This document shows positions 1-6,692 of a stretch of 40,353 bases of DNA, in pieces; the stretch's first letter is position 1; each line of letters opens with the position of its first letter. The stretch is taken from the NCBI GenBank assembly GCA_052386455.1, contig JBQTKD010000048.1, positions 1 through 40,353 of the forward strand, in the 5' to 3' direction. The DNA is from JBQTKD01 sp052386455. GTDB lineage: Bacteria; Actinomycetota; Actinomycetes; Sporichthyales; Sporichthyaceae. The notes beneath the pieces were generated by a model. That model did no database searches, was not told the DNA's origin, and saw nothing but the letters and a program-made list of their open reading frames with translations. Position numbers and translations under genes: made by a program.

Positions 1-246
1 ATAAACTGGGGTATGTCGCCCCTTGGGGCGCCCACGATGCCGGGGGGGGCGCCGGGGCCCCCCCCCCCTTCTGCACGTCCCGATTCGTCACCGACAGCGA
101 CATCACGTGACAAAAAGCGACAATTCCTCTCAGGAAGTTCTTATCTCCCCCATCTAGTGGTCGAAAACTGCCGAGAGAGGGATGAAGTGGGTCACATCCG
201 CCGGCAAGGTGACGTAGGACACCGCCCCCCGAAGGAGATGTACCGG
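1..246. other. Upstream region without a gene
   Basis: No credible gene lies here. An open frame continues upstream of the lipoprotein gene from base 13, but it has no signal-like N-terminus and its composition is not protein-like. The first 75 bases hold a small hairpin (CGCCCC, TT, GGGGCG at 17-30) and unusually long homopolymers, eight G and ten C in a row. These could be the tail of a terminator for a gene outside the window or an assembly-prone tract. The ribosome-binding site GAAGGAG (231-237) belongs to the next gene. Confidence 0.6.
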
Positions 247-1881
247 ATGAAGTCCCCCTCCGCACTGCGCGCTGCCAAGGCGGTTCCGATCATCGCCTCC
301 GTGGCGCTGTTGATCACCGCCTGCGGCAGCAGCGACGACGACCAGGCCACCGCGACCCAGCAGGTCCCGGCTGCCGCCGAACCGGCGGCAGAGGTTCCGG
401 TGGCCGAGGCCCCGGCGGCAGAGGCCCCGGCGGCAGAGGCTCCGGCCGCCGAGGCCGAGGCGCCGGCGGCGGCCGAGGCAGCCCCGGCGAAGAAGTCGCC
501 CACGAAGGCAGCGGCATCGGCCAAGGCCGCGGCGCCCGCCAAGGCGCCGGCGGCCGCAAAGGCGGCGAAGGCGGCGAAGGCTCCCGCCGCCGCCAAGGCG
601 ACCGGCGACGCGAGCGCTCCCGCAGGCACCGGCGCCGCGCTCACCAAGGTCCTCGGGACGGAGACCGCAGAGCAGCAGGCGGAGAACCAGCAGGTCTACG
701 ACGCGAAGGACGGCGCCACCGACATCGGCGTCACCAAGAACGAGATCAAACTCGGTTCGATCAACATGCACGGCATGGCGCTGGGCAACCTGATCACCGC
801 CCCGATGGTGCGTGGCAACCTCGCGACAGCCGCGGCCATCAACGACCGTGGCGGCGTGCTCGGCCGGCGCCTGTCCATCGTGGACTGCGACGATGGCCCG
901 GGCGAGGTGTCCCGCGCCAAGGCCTGCATCAAGAAGCTATCCGTCCAGGACAAGATCTTCTCGCTGATCTCCGGCGTGGACTGGGCCACCGCCTCGATCC
1001 ACGACGACCTCAAGCAGTTCAAGCTGCCCTACGTCGGTGCATGGGCCTACTCCCAGACCGAATGGCAGGACCCGTACATGTTCCCGGCCCACATGTCGAT
1101 GATCCACGAGGCGATGGCCGGCGCGAACTGGGTGAAGAACGTCGTCAAGCCCAAGACCTACGGCCTTGTCTGCTTGACGAGCCCCGAGATGCAGTTGGCC
1201 TGCAAGGAGGTCCAGACCATCCTGGACAAGTCGGGGGCGAAGCTGGTCAAGAAGGCCGACGTCTCGATCTCTGAGACCTCGATGTCCAGTCACGTGCTCG
1301 CGATGCGCGCCGCGGCGCCGGACCACATCGTGCACTACGTGATCAACCCGGCCACGATGGCGAAGTTCATGGTCGAGTCCCAGCAGCAGAACTACTACCC
1401 GCCCACCGGAATCTCCGGCAATCACCTCGCCGGCGAGGTCCTCGGCTCGATCTTCGGCAAGCACCCGGTGGGCCGGTACTGGACCAACACCACCTACAGG
1501 CTGTGGGGCACGGAGTTCATGGCCACCATGAACAGGTACGCCCGCGCGAACAAGGGCGGAAACCACCACATCGTCCAGGCCGGTTACGTCGGCCTCAACA
1601 TCTTCGCGCAGGCGGCGAAGGCCACCGGCCCGAACCTCACCCGTGAACGGCTCATGTCCACTTTGGGCAACGGCACCGTCTGGCACTCCGACGCGTCGCT
1701 GGACCAGAAGTTCCAGTACATCAACAGCGAGCGCTACGGGGACAACTGGAACAAGCAGTACGGCCAGGGCCGCGAGTTCATCTACCGCATGGACTCCACC
1801 AACACCGTCGCCAACCCCGACGGCACCCCCGGCGGGTGGGTCGCCGATCCGGACCAGCACGTCATCTACACCTGGAAGTAG
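247..1881 (+). CDS. ABC-type solute-binding lipoprotein (branched-chain amino acid-like)
   Basis: A 544-residue exported lipoprotein predicted to capture a small solute outside the cell for an ABC importer. The start is the ATG at 247, nine bases after GAAGGAG. The N-terminus is a type II signal peptide with lipobox LITAC, so Cys26 should be lipidated. Residues of about 35-115 form a low-complexity linker: first PAAE-type acidic repeats, then AAK-type basic repeats. The rest resembles the periplasmic-binding-protein type 1 (LivJ/Leu-Ile-Val) fold, with segments such as NEIKLGSINMHG, AAAINDRGGVLGRR and a two-lobed layout. No permease or ATPase genes lie beside it, so the transporter partner is encoded elsewhere, or the protein has a sensing role. 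The substrate is unknown. Confidence 0.85.
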   Translation: MKSPSALRAAKAVPIIASVALLITACGSSDDDQATATQQVPAAAEPAAEVPVAEAPAAEAPAAEAPAAEAEAPAAAEAAPAKKSPTKAAASAKAAAPAKAPAAAKAAKAAKAPAAAKATGDASAPAGTGAALTKVLGTETAEQQAENQQVYDAKDGATDIGVTKNEIKLGSINMHGMALGNLITAPMVRGNLATAAAINDRGGVLGRRLSIVDCDDGPGEVSRAKACIKKLSVQDKIFSLISGVDWATASIHDDLKQFKLPYVGAWAYSQTEWQDPYMFPAHMSMIHEAMAGANWVKNVVKPKTYGLVCLTSPEMQLACKEVQTILDKSGAKLVKKADVSISETSMSSHVLAMRAAAPDHIVHYVINPATMAKFMVESQQQNYYPPTGISGNHLAGEVLGSIFGKHPVGRYWTNTTYRLWGTEFMATMNRYARANKGGNHHIVQAGYVGLNIFAQAAKATGPNLTRERLMSTLGNGTVWHSDASLDQKFQYINSERYGDNWNKQYGQGREFIYRMDSTNTVANPDGTPGGWVADPDQHVIYTWK

Positions 1882-1898
1882 CAGCCAGGCATTGAAAT

Positions 1899-1930
1899 GC
1901 GAGCCCCCAGCGGAAACGCTGGGGGCTCGC
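1899..1930 (+). terminator. Perfect 14-bp hairpin, probable terminator
   Basis: A perfect inverted repeat with stem GCGAGCCCCCAGCG and a GAAA tetraloop sits 17 bases after the lipoprotein stop. It has no T tract, which is common for actinobacterial terminators. It lies before the GAGAGGA ribosome-binding site (1941-1947) of the next gene, so it could also act as an attenuator or mRNA-stability hairpin. Confidence 0.7.
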
Positions 1931-1953
1931 TCAGTGTCGAGAGAGGAACCGCA

Positions 1954-3114
1954 ATGTCCGCGAGGCTGGATGCGCTGCTGCAGGCAGTGGTTGCCGATGG
2001 AACCGTGCCACACATCGTCGCGGTGGCGGCCGATCGCAATGGCCCCATCTACTCCGGGGCCTACGGTCCGCGCAGGGTGGGGCTTCCCGGCGACGTCGGG
2101 TTGGACGCGGTGTTCTGGATCGCGTCGATGACCAAGATGGTCACGACCGTCGCGGCGCTGCAGCTGCGCGACGCCGGCCGGTTGGACTTCGACGCTCCCG
2201 TCGCGCAGTACCTGCCCGAGTGGGACAAGCTCCAGGTGCTCGACGGCTTCGACGGGGACACCCCGCAGCTTCGTGCGCCCCGTACGCAGGCGACCGTCGC
2301 CAACCTGGTCACGCACACCGCCGGCTGCACCTACTTCTTCTGGAACGCGGACATGGCGCGGTACGAGGCGCTGACGGGCCAGCCCAACGTGATCGCCGGC
2401 GTGGGCGCCGCACTGCAGGCTCCGCTGGTCGCCGACCCCGGCAGCCGGTTCGAGTACGGCACCAACACCGACTTCCTCGGCCGCGTCGTCGAGGAGGCGT
2501 CGGGGGAGTCGCTCGACACCTATTTCGCCGCGCACATCCTCGGCCCGCTCGGCATGGCGGACACCGGATTCCTCGTGCGCGACGACCAGCGGTCCCGTCT
2601 CGCCGCGCTGCACTTCCCCGTAGAGGGCGGCGGCTGGGCGGCGTCCGACTTCGAACTGCCCCGCGAGCCCGAGTACTGGACCGGCGGGCACGGGCTCTAC
2701 TCGACGCCGCTGGACTACCTGCGCTTCCAGCAGATGCTCCTGCACGGGGGGACCTTCGGAGGCACCCGCATCCTCGCCGAAGGCTCGGTGCGCGAGGCCT
2801 TCGTCGGCCAGATCGGCGACCTCGCCATTCCGGAGGTCATCGAGACCGCCTCGCCGTTCCACAGTGCGGACTTCCCGGCAGGCCCGGCGCGCACCTGGGG
2901 CTGGGGGCTGTTGATCAACACCCTCGACGTTCCCGGCGCACGGGCGGCGGGCAGCGGAACCTGGGCGGGCCTGGGCAACACCCACTTCTGGGTGGACCCG
3001 GTCTCGGGCGTCACCGGCGCGATCTACGCGCAGCACTTCCCGTTCGTGGCTCCCGCCTACATGGAGGTCTACGCCGCCTTCGAACGCGAGGTCTACGCGC
3101 GCGCACGTAGCTGA
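1954..3114 (+). CDS. Serine hydrolase, beta-lactamase / family VIII esterase fold
   Basis: A 386-residue protein of the beta-lactamase-related (class C, EstB-like) family, likely an esterase or D-amino-acid-peptide hydrolase. The SxxK catalytic motif is Ser58-Met-Thr-Lys61 (IASMTK). The second motif is at Tyr168 (EYGTNTDFLGRVVEE), typical of family VIII esterases rather than true AmpC. There is no signal peptide from this start, so a cytoplasmic location is inferred. The ATG at 1954 follows GAGAGGA; an upstream ATG at 1900 lies inside the hairpin and would be occluded. The substrate cannot be told from sequence. Confidence 0.88.
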   Translation: MSARLDALLQAVVADGTVPHIVAVAADRNGPIYSGAYGPRRVGLPGDVGLDAVFWIASMTKMVTTVAALQLRDAGRLDFDAPVAQYLPEWDKLQVLDGFDGDTPQLRAPRTQATVANLVTHTAGCTYFFWNADMARYEALTGQPNVIAGVGAALQAPLVADPGSRFEYGTNTDFLGRVVEEASGESLDTYFAAHILGPLGMADTGFLVRDDQRSRLAALHFPVEGGGWAASDFELPREPEYWTGGHGLYSTPLDYLRFQQMLLHGGTFGGTRILAEGSVREAFVGQIGDLAIPEVIETASPFHSADFPAGPARTWGWGLLINTLDVPGARAAGSGTWAGLGNTHFWVDPVSGVTGAIYAQHFPFVAPAYMEVYAAFEREVYARARS

Positions 3115-3123
3115 CTCCACTGG

Positions 3124-3231
3124 GGTCCGAAGCACCGTGAGCTCTGTACCACGCTCGTTCGGACACCTCGCGGTCGGTTCGCGGGGCGTCCGAACAAGGG
3201 TGAGGCGGGTATCACCACGGTTCGGACGCCT
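3124..3231. repeat. Clustered GTCCGAA / TTCGGAC motifs with a 16-bp hairpin
   Basis: Between the serine hydrolase and the CapA gene the heptamer TTCGGAC occurs four times in alternating orientation, at about 3125, 3158, 3189 and 3221. The middle two form a hairpin: arms 3157-3172 and 3180-3195, 14 of 16 positions Watson-Crick paired plus one G-T wobble, with a seven-base loop. It may be a terminator for the upstream gene, an operator, or a small repetitive element. Function is not shown by the sequence. Confidence 0.6.
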
Positions 3232-3234
3232 GGG

Positions 3235-4218
3235 GTGACGGCGCTGCTGCTGCTGGCCGCGGGCGCCCCGGCCGTACCCGCGACCGCAGCCCCGTCGGTC
3301 GTCCTGGCCTTCGCGGGCGACGTGCACTTCGAAGCCGAACTCGCGCCCCGCCTGAAGACTCCGCGGACGGCACTGAAGCCGGTGGCCCCGATCCTCCGGG
3401 GCGCCGACGTGGCGATGGTCAACCTCGAGTCCGCGATCACGTCCCGGGGAAGGCCCGAGCCCAAGAAATTCACGTTCCGCACCTCGCCGAAGGCGCTCGA
3501 CGCCCTGGCCGCGGCCGGCGTGGTCGTGGTCTCGATGGCGAACAACCACGCCGTCGACTACGGCGCGCAGGGCCTCACCGACACCCTGGCGGCCCAGCGC
3601 ACCTCCCCGATCCCGGTCGTCGGCATCGGCAGCGACGCGGCCGCGGCGTTCGCTCCGGCGAACTTCGAGGTCCGCGGCACGAGCATCGCGGTCCTCGGCG
3701 CGACCCAGGTCCCGGACCGCACGGCCGCGACGTGGGCCGCCGGCGAGGCGAAGCCCGGTGTCGCCTCCGCGCGCAACCCGAAGCGCCTGCTCGCCGCGGT
3801 CCGCACCGCCCGCGTTTCCTCCGACCTGGTCGTCGTCTACCTGCACTACGGCACCGAACGCGTCGCCTGCCCCGCCCGCGACCAGCGCGACGTCGTGGAA
3901 CGTCTGGCCAAGGCCGGTGCGGACGTCGTCGTCGGCTCGCACGCCCACGTGCTGCTCGGCTCCGGCTGGAAGGGCGGCACGTACGTGAACTACGGCCTCG
4001 GGAACTTCGTCTGGTACAGCCCCAACAGCAGGGCCGAGGCCACCAGCGGCGTGCTCAAGCTGACCTGGTCCGGCGGCGAGGTCGTCGCCGACGCGCTCGT
4101 CCCGACCTACACCGGCCGCGACGGCCTCCCGCGCCCGGTCAAGGGCAAGGCCTGCGAGGAGGCGCTGGCCGACTGGCGCGCGCTGCGCCCGTGCACGGGG
4201 CTGGCCGCACAGTCCTGA
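3235..4218 (+). CDS. CapA-family metallophosphatase-like protein
   Basis: A 327-residue member of the CapA / PgsA poly-gamma-glutamate-synthesis family (calcineurin-like fold), exported by its hydrophobic N-terminus. Signature segments appear in order: AFAGDVHF (Asp29, His31), AMVNLESA, SMANNHAVDYG, YLHYGTE, VGSHAH, YGLGNFVW. These supply the metal ligands of the family. From the GTG at 3235 the leader MTALLLLAAGAPAVPATAA lacks the usual basic n-region. One base out of frame, a GTG at 3200 would add an Arg-rich n-region (RRVSPRFGRLG), so a one-base deletion in the G run at 3232-3235 is possible. The role is probably envelope-related, but the polymer is unknown. Confidence 0.85.
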   Translation: MTALLLLAAGAPAVPATAAPSVVLAFAGDVHFEAELAPRLKTPRTALKPVAPILRGADVAMVNLESAITSRGRPEPKKFTFRTSPKALDALAAAGVVVVSMANNHAVDYGAQGLTDTLAAQRTSPIPVVGIGSDAAAAFAPANFEVRGTSIAVLGATQVPDRTAATWAAGEAKPGVASARNPKRLLAAVRTARVSSDLVVVYLHYGTERVACPARDQRDVVERLAKAGADVVVGSHAHVLLGSGWKGGTYVNYGLGNFVWYSPNSRAEATSGVLKLTWSGGEVVADALVPTYTGRDGLPRPVKGKACEEALADWRALRPCTGLAAQS

Positions 4219-4301
4219 CCCGCAGGAATTACGTCTGCGCAACACGGCCGAAACGAGTCGCCAGCACTCTCCTTGAAAGGGTGAGGGGAGGCACGACTCG
4301 C

Positions 4302-4961
4302 GTGCTGCTGCGACTTCGAATCACGCTGCCGGACCGGCCAGGTTCGCTGGCAAAGGTGAGCCGGGTGCTGGGCGCCATGGGCGCGGACATTCGGGGGATG
4401 TCGGTTCTCGACCACGGTGTCAATCGAGTCGTGGACGAGTTCACGGTGTCGTGGCCGAACTTTCCCGGGATCGAGCGTCTCAACGCCGCCATGGTCACTC
4501 TGCCCGGGGTGACCGTCGAGGGCGCGTGGGCGACGCGTGCGCAGGCCGACGCGTTCCCGGACCTGGACGTGTTGCTGCAGGTCATGGCTTCTGCGGCGGA
4601 CGCCCTGGCCATCCTCGCCGACGCTCTGCCGGGGGTGTTCGGCGCCGACTGGGCGGTCGTGCTCGGCGAGCACCCGGAGCGTCCGGTGCTCGCCGCCAGC
4701 CCGCACGCTCCTCGCCTGGACATGCTTCCCGACATTCGCCCGACTCGGCCGCTGGCGTTCAGCACCTCTCCGGACGTGCACCTCGCCGCGGTGCCGACCG
4801 GACCGAACAGCACCGTGTACCTCGGCCGCTCGGCCGGCGGCCCGCCGTTCCACCGGACGGAGCTCGCCCGTTTGGCGCGCCTCGTCGAGGTGGCGGGTGC
4901 GGTGATCGAGCGCCGGGCGGCGGGGCTGGAGTTTTCGACGTCGGGGCGCAGCCGCACCTAG
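4302..4961 (+). CDS. ACT-domain protein with C-terminal GAF-like region
   Basis: A 219-residue cytoplasmic protein. Residues 1 to about 75 are an ACT domain (LRITLPDRPGSLAKVSRVLGAMGADIRGMSVLD), a small-molecule, usually amino-acid, sensing fold. The remainder (about 85-205) is predicted alpha/beta and weakly GAF-like. The start GTG at 4302 follows GAGGGGAGG; a GTG at 4281 preceded by GAAAGG would add seven residues. No enzyme domain is attached, so it is probably a stand-alone sensor or regulator. The ligand is unknown. It is common as an orphan gene in actinobacteria. Confidence 0.75.
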   Translation: MLLRLRITLPDRPGSLAKVSRVLGAMGADIRGMSVLDHGVNRVVDEFTVSWPNFPGIERLNAAMVTLPGVTVEGAWATRAQADAFPDLDVLLQVMASAADALAILADALPGVFGADWAVVLGEHPERPVLAASPHAPRLDMLPDIRPTRPLAFSTSPDVHLAAVPTGPNSTVYLGRSAGGPPFHRTELARLARLVEVAGAVIERRAAGLEFSTSGRSRT

Positions 4962-5090
4962 AGGTCGTTCCCAGATCCGAACCGCTGAGGACGGTGGAGT
5001 CCGCCGGCAGCTCGGTAGGATTCGCCCAGTTCGAGACGGTCGGACCGATGGTGAAGGTTCGTCTTGTTCTGGCGGCGGCCGGGAGTGGCG

Positions 5091-6080
5091 ATGGTGCGGA
5101 GAGCGGACGACCGTCCGGCGCGCTTGTGGCCCGTAGCGATGGCGGCGTTCGCTGCCGCTGGCATGCTCGTAGTGGCTTACCCGCCGGCCGGTCCACAAGC
5201 GCAGACGCGCCTGCCGGAGTCGACGCCCACGACGCAGGAGACTGATATGAGTGCGACGGGTCGGTGGCAGTCGGAGGCCAACCTCAGCGCGGCCTTGCTC
5301 GTTGCGCAGGCACGGCTTGGCGAGAACTACGCCGGGAGTGTGATCGACAACAAAGCCCAGGTGTGGAACCTCTACTCGACGGCCGACGTGTCGACGTCCA
5401 CGATGACTGCGATCCGAAAGGCGGCAACCCGGCCAATTCGAGTCAAGGTTGTCAAGGTTTCGCGTAACTACGAAGAACTGCTTCGGATCCAACAACTTGT
5501 CGTCGATCTGGCCCGGACTCCGGCCGGTCGGTCGATCAACGGGACTTCGATCAAGCCCGCCGACAATCAGGTTCGGGTTGATCTCGATCCGAGCGCCACC
5601 AACGCCCTCGTTGCGCAGGTTCTCGGCATGGCTCCCGTCGGGGCGATTCAAGTCGGGAATCTGGGCTCGTACTTCAGCGCCGAAGGAGATCGCACAGGCA
5701 GCGAGACCGGGAGGGCGGGTGACCGCCTGGGAAAAGCTGAATCGAACCTCGACGGTCGGCCTCCGTACAAGGCCGGAAAGGAAGTTCGGATGATCGGAGC
5801 GTCGACCATCCAGGGTTCCGAGGGGTTCGTCAACGAAGAGAACGTCGCAGGTCCGAACAAGCAGGGCGATTTCATCTACAGCGGAGCCACGTGCGCGACC
5901 TACAGCTCCTCGGGTGGAGACAGCGGTGCGCCGATCTACCAGTGGAACGGGCCGGACACGGCCGTCGCCTTTGGCATGCACTTTGCGGTGCGATTCATCG
6001 ACGGCGAGCCGGAAGGCGGCTGCTTCGTCCGCATCCCACTCATCGAACGGGCAGCGTCGGTGCAGCTGCTCACTCGGTAG
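5091..6080 (+). CDS. Secreted streptogrisin-like protein, probably catalytically dead
   Basis: A 329-residue exported protein with a signal peptide (LWPVAMAAFAAAGMLVVAYPPAGPQAQ). Residues of about 50-195 resemble the pro-region of alpha-lytic/streptogrisin proteases (ARLGENYAGSVID, then INGTSIKPADNQVRVDLDP). The C-terminal part retains the chymotrypsin-family serine loop (SSGGDSGAP) and the following strand (GGCFVRIP). The TAGHC histidine segment and the usual Asp segment are absent: the chain passes from GRPPYKAG almost directly to the last third of the fold. No other frame encodes the missing part. It may be a binding protein or a decayed protease. ATG 5091 is preferred over the upstream TTG at 5064 because of GGGAG at 5081. 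Confidence 0.7.
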   Translation: MVRRADDRPARLWPVAMAAFAAAGMLVVAYPPAGPQAQTRLPESTPTTQETDMSATGRWQSEANLSAALLVAQARLGENYAGSVIDNKAQVWNLYSTADVSTSTMTAIRKAATRPIRVKVVKVSRNYEELLRIQQLVVDLARTPAGRSINGTSIKPADNQVRVDLDPSATNALVAQVLGMAPVGAIQVGNLGSYFSAEGDRTGSETGRAGDRLGKAESNLDGRPPYKAGKEVRMIGASTIQGSEGFVNEENVAGPNKQGDFIYSGATCATYSSSGGDSGAPIYQWNGPDTAVAFGMHFAVRFIDGEPEGGCFVRIPLIERAASVQLLTR

Positions 6081-6083
6081 CTG

Positions 6084-6692
6084 GTGCAAGTGAGCGACTC
6101 TGGGGTCGGTGGCTCGGACCGGGTGTTCACCGTTCCCAACGCGCTTAGCGCGCTGCGCGTCGCGGGCGTCCCGCTGTTCCTCTGGCTGGTCCTCGGGCCG
6201 GAGAAGGACGGACTGGCGCTGCTGGTCCTCATGGTTGCCGGGTTCACGGACTGGGCAGATGGATGGCTGGCCCGCAAGCTCAATCAGACGAGCCGGCTGG
6301 GTCAACTTCTCGACCCGGCGGCGGACCGCCTGTACATTCTGGCCACCCTGATCGGTCTCACGGTTCGCGACGTCGTTCCGTTGTGGCTCACCATTGGATT
6401 GATCGCTCGCGACGTGGTGCTCGCGGGATGCATACCTCGACTTAAGTCCCTCGGCTACGGCCCCGCGCTACCTGTGCACTACCTGGGCAAGGCCGCCACC
6501 TTCAACCTGCTCTACGCGTTCCCGCTCCTGCTGCTCTCCGACGGCAGCGGTGCCATGACCGGCACGCAGACGGCCGCCGCAGTGTTTGGCTGGGCGTTCG
6601 CCATTTGGGGTACTGCTCTCTATTGGTGGGCCGGAATTCTGTACGTGATCCAAGTGCGTGGTTTGACCCCCGCGGAGGAGGTGCGGAGCTGA
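6084..6692 (+). CDS. CDP-alcohol phosphatidyltransferase family membrane protein
   Basis: A 202-residue integral membrane enzyme expected to transfer a phosphatidyl group from CDP-diacylglycerol to an alcohol such as glycerol-phosphate or inositol-phosphate. The complete family motif D-G-x2-A-R-x8-G-x3-D-x3-D is present as Asp59, Ala63-Arg64, Gly73, Asp77 and Asp81. Several hydrophobic segments follow. The start is the GTG at 6084 (GTG 6090 is an alternative), three bases after the preceding stop. Its stop overlaps the ATG of the next gene by one base, so the two are probably co-translated. The exact product (PgsA-like, cardiolipin synthase or PI-phosphate synthase) is not resolved. Confidence 0.87.
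   Translation: MQVSDSGVGGSDRVFTVPNALSALRVAGVPLFLWLVLGPEKDGLALLVLMVAGFTDWADGWLARKLNQTSRLGQLLDPAADRLYILATLIGLTVRDVVPLWLTIGLIARDVVLAGCIPRLKSLGYGPALPVHYLGKAATFNLLYAFPLLLLSDGSGAMTGTQTAAAVFGWAFAIWGTALYWWAGILYVIQVRGLTPAEEVRS

Noticed and set aside
937..4245. 1102-codon minus-strand open frame
   Set aside because: It lies opposite three well-supported plus-strand genes and is Arg/Gly/Val-rich without any domain; it is an antisense shadow typical of high-GC DNA.
5064..5090. TTG 5064 as start of the streptogrisin-like gene
   Set aside because: ATG 5091 has a ribosome-binding site and gives a normal signal peptide.
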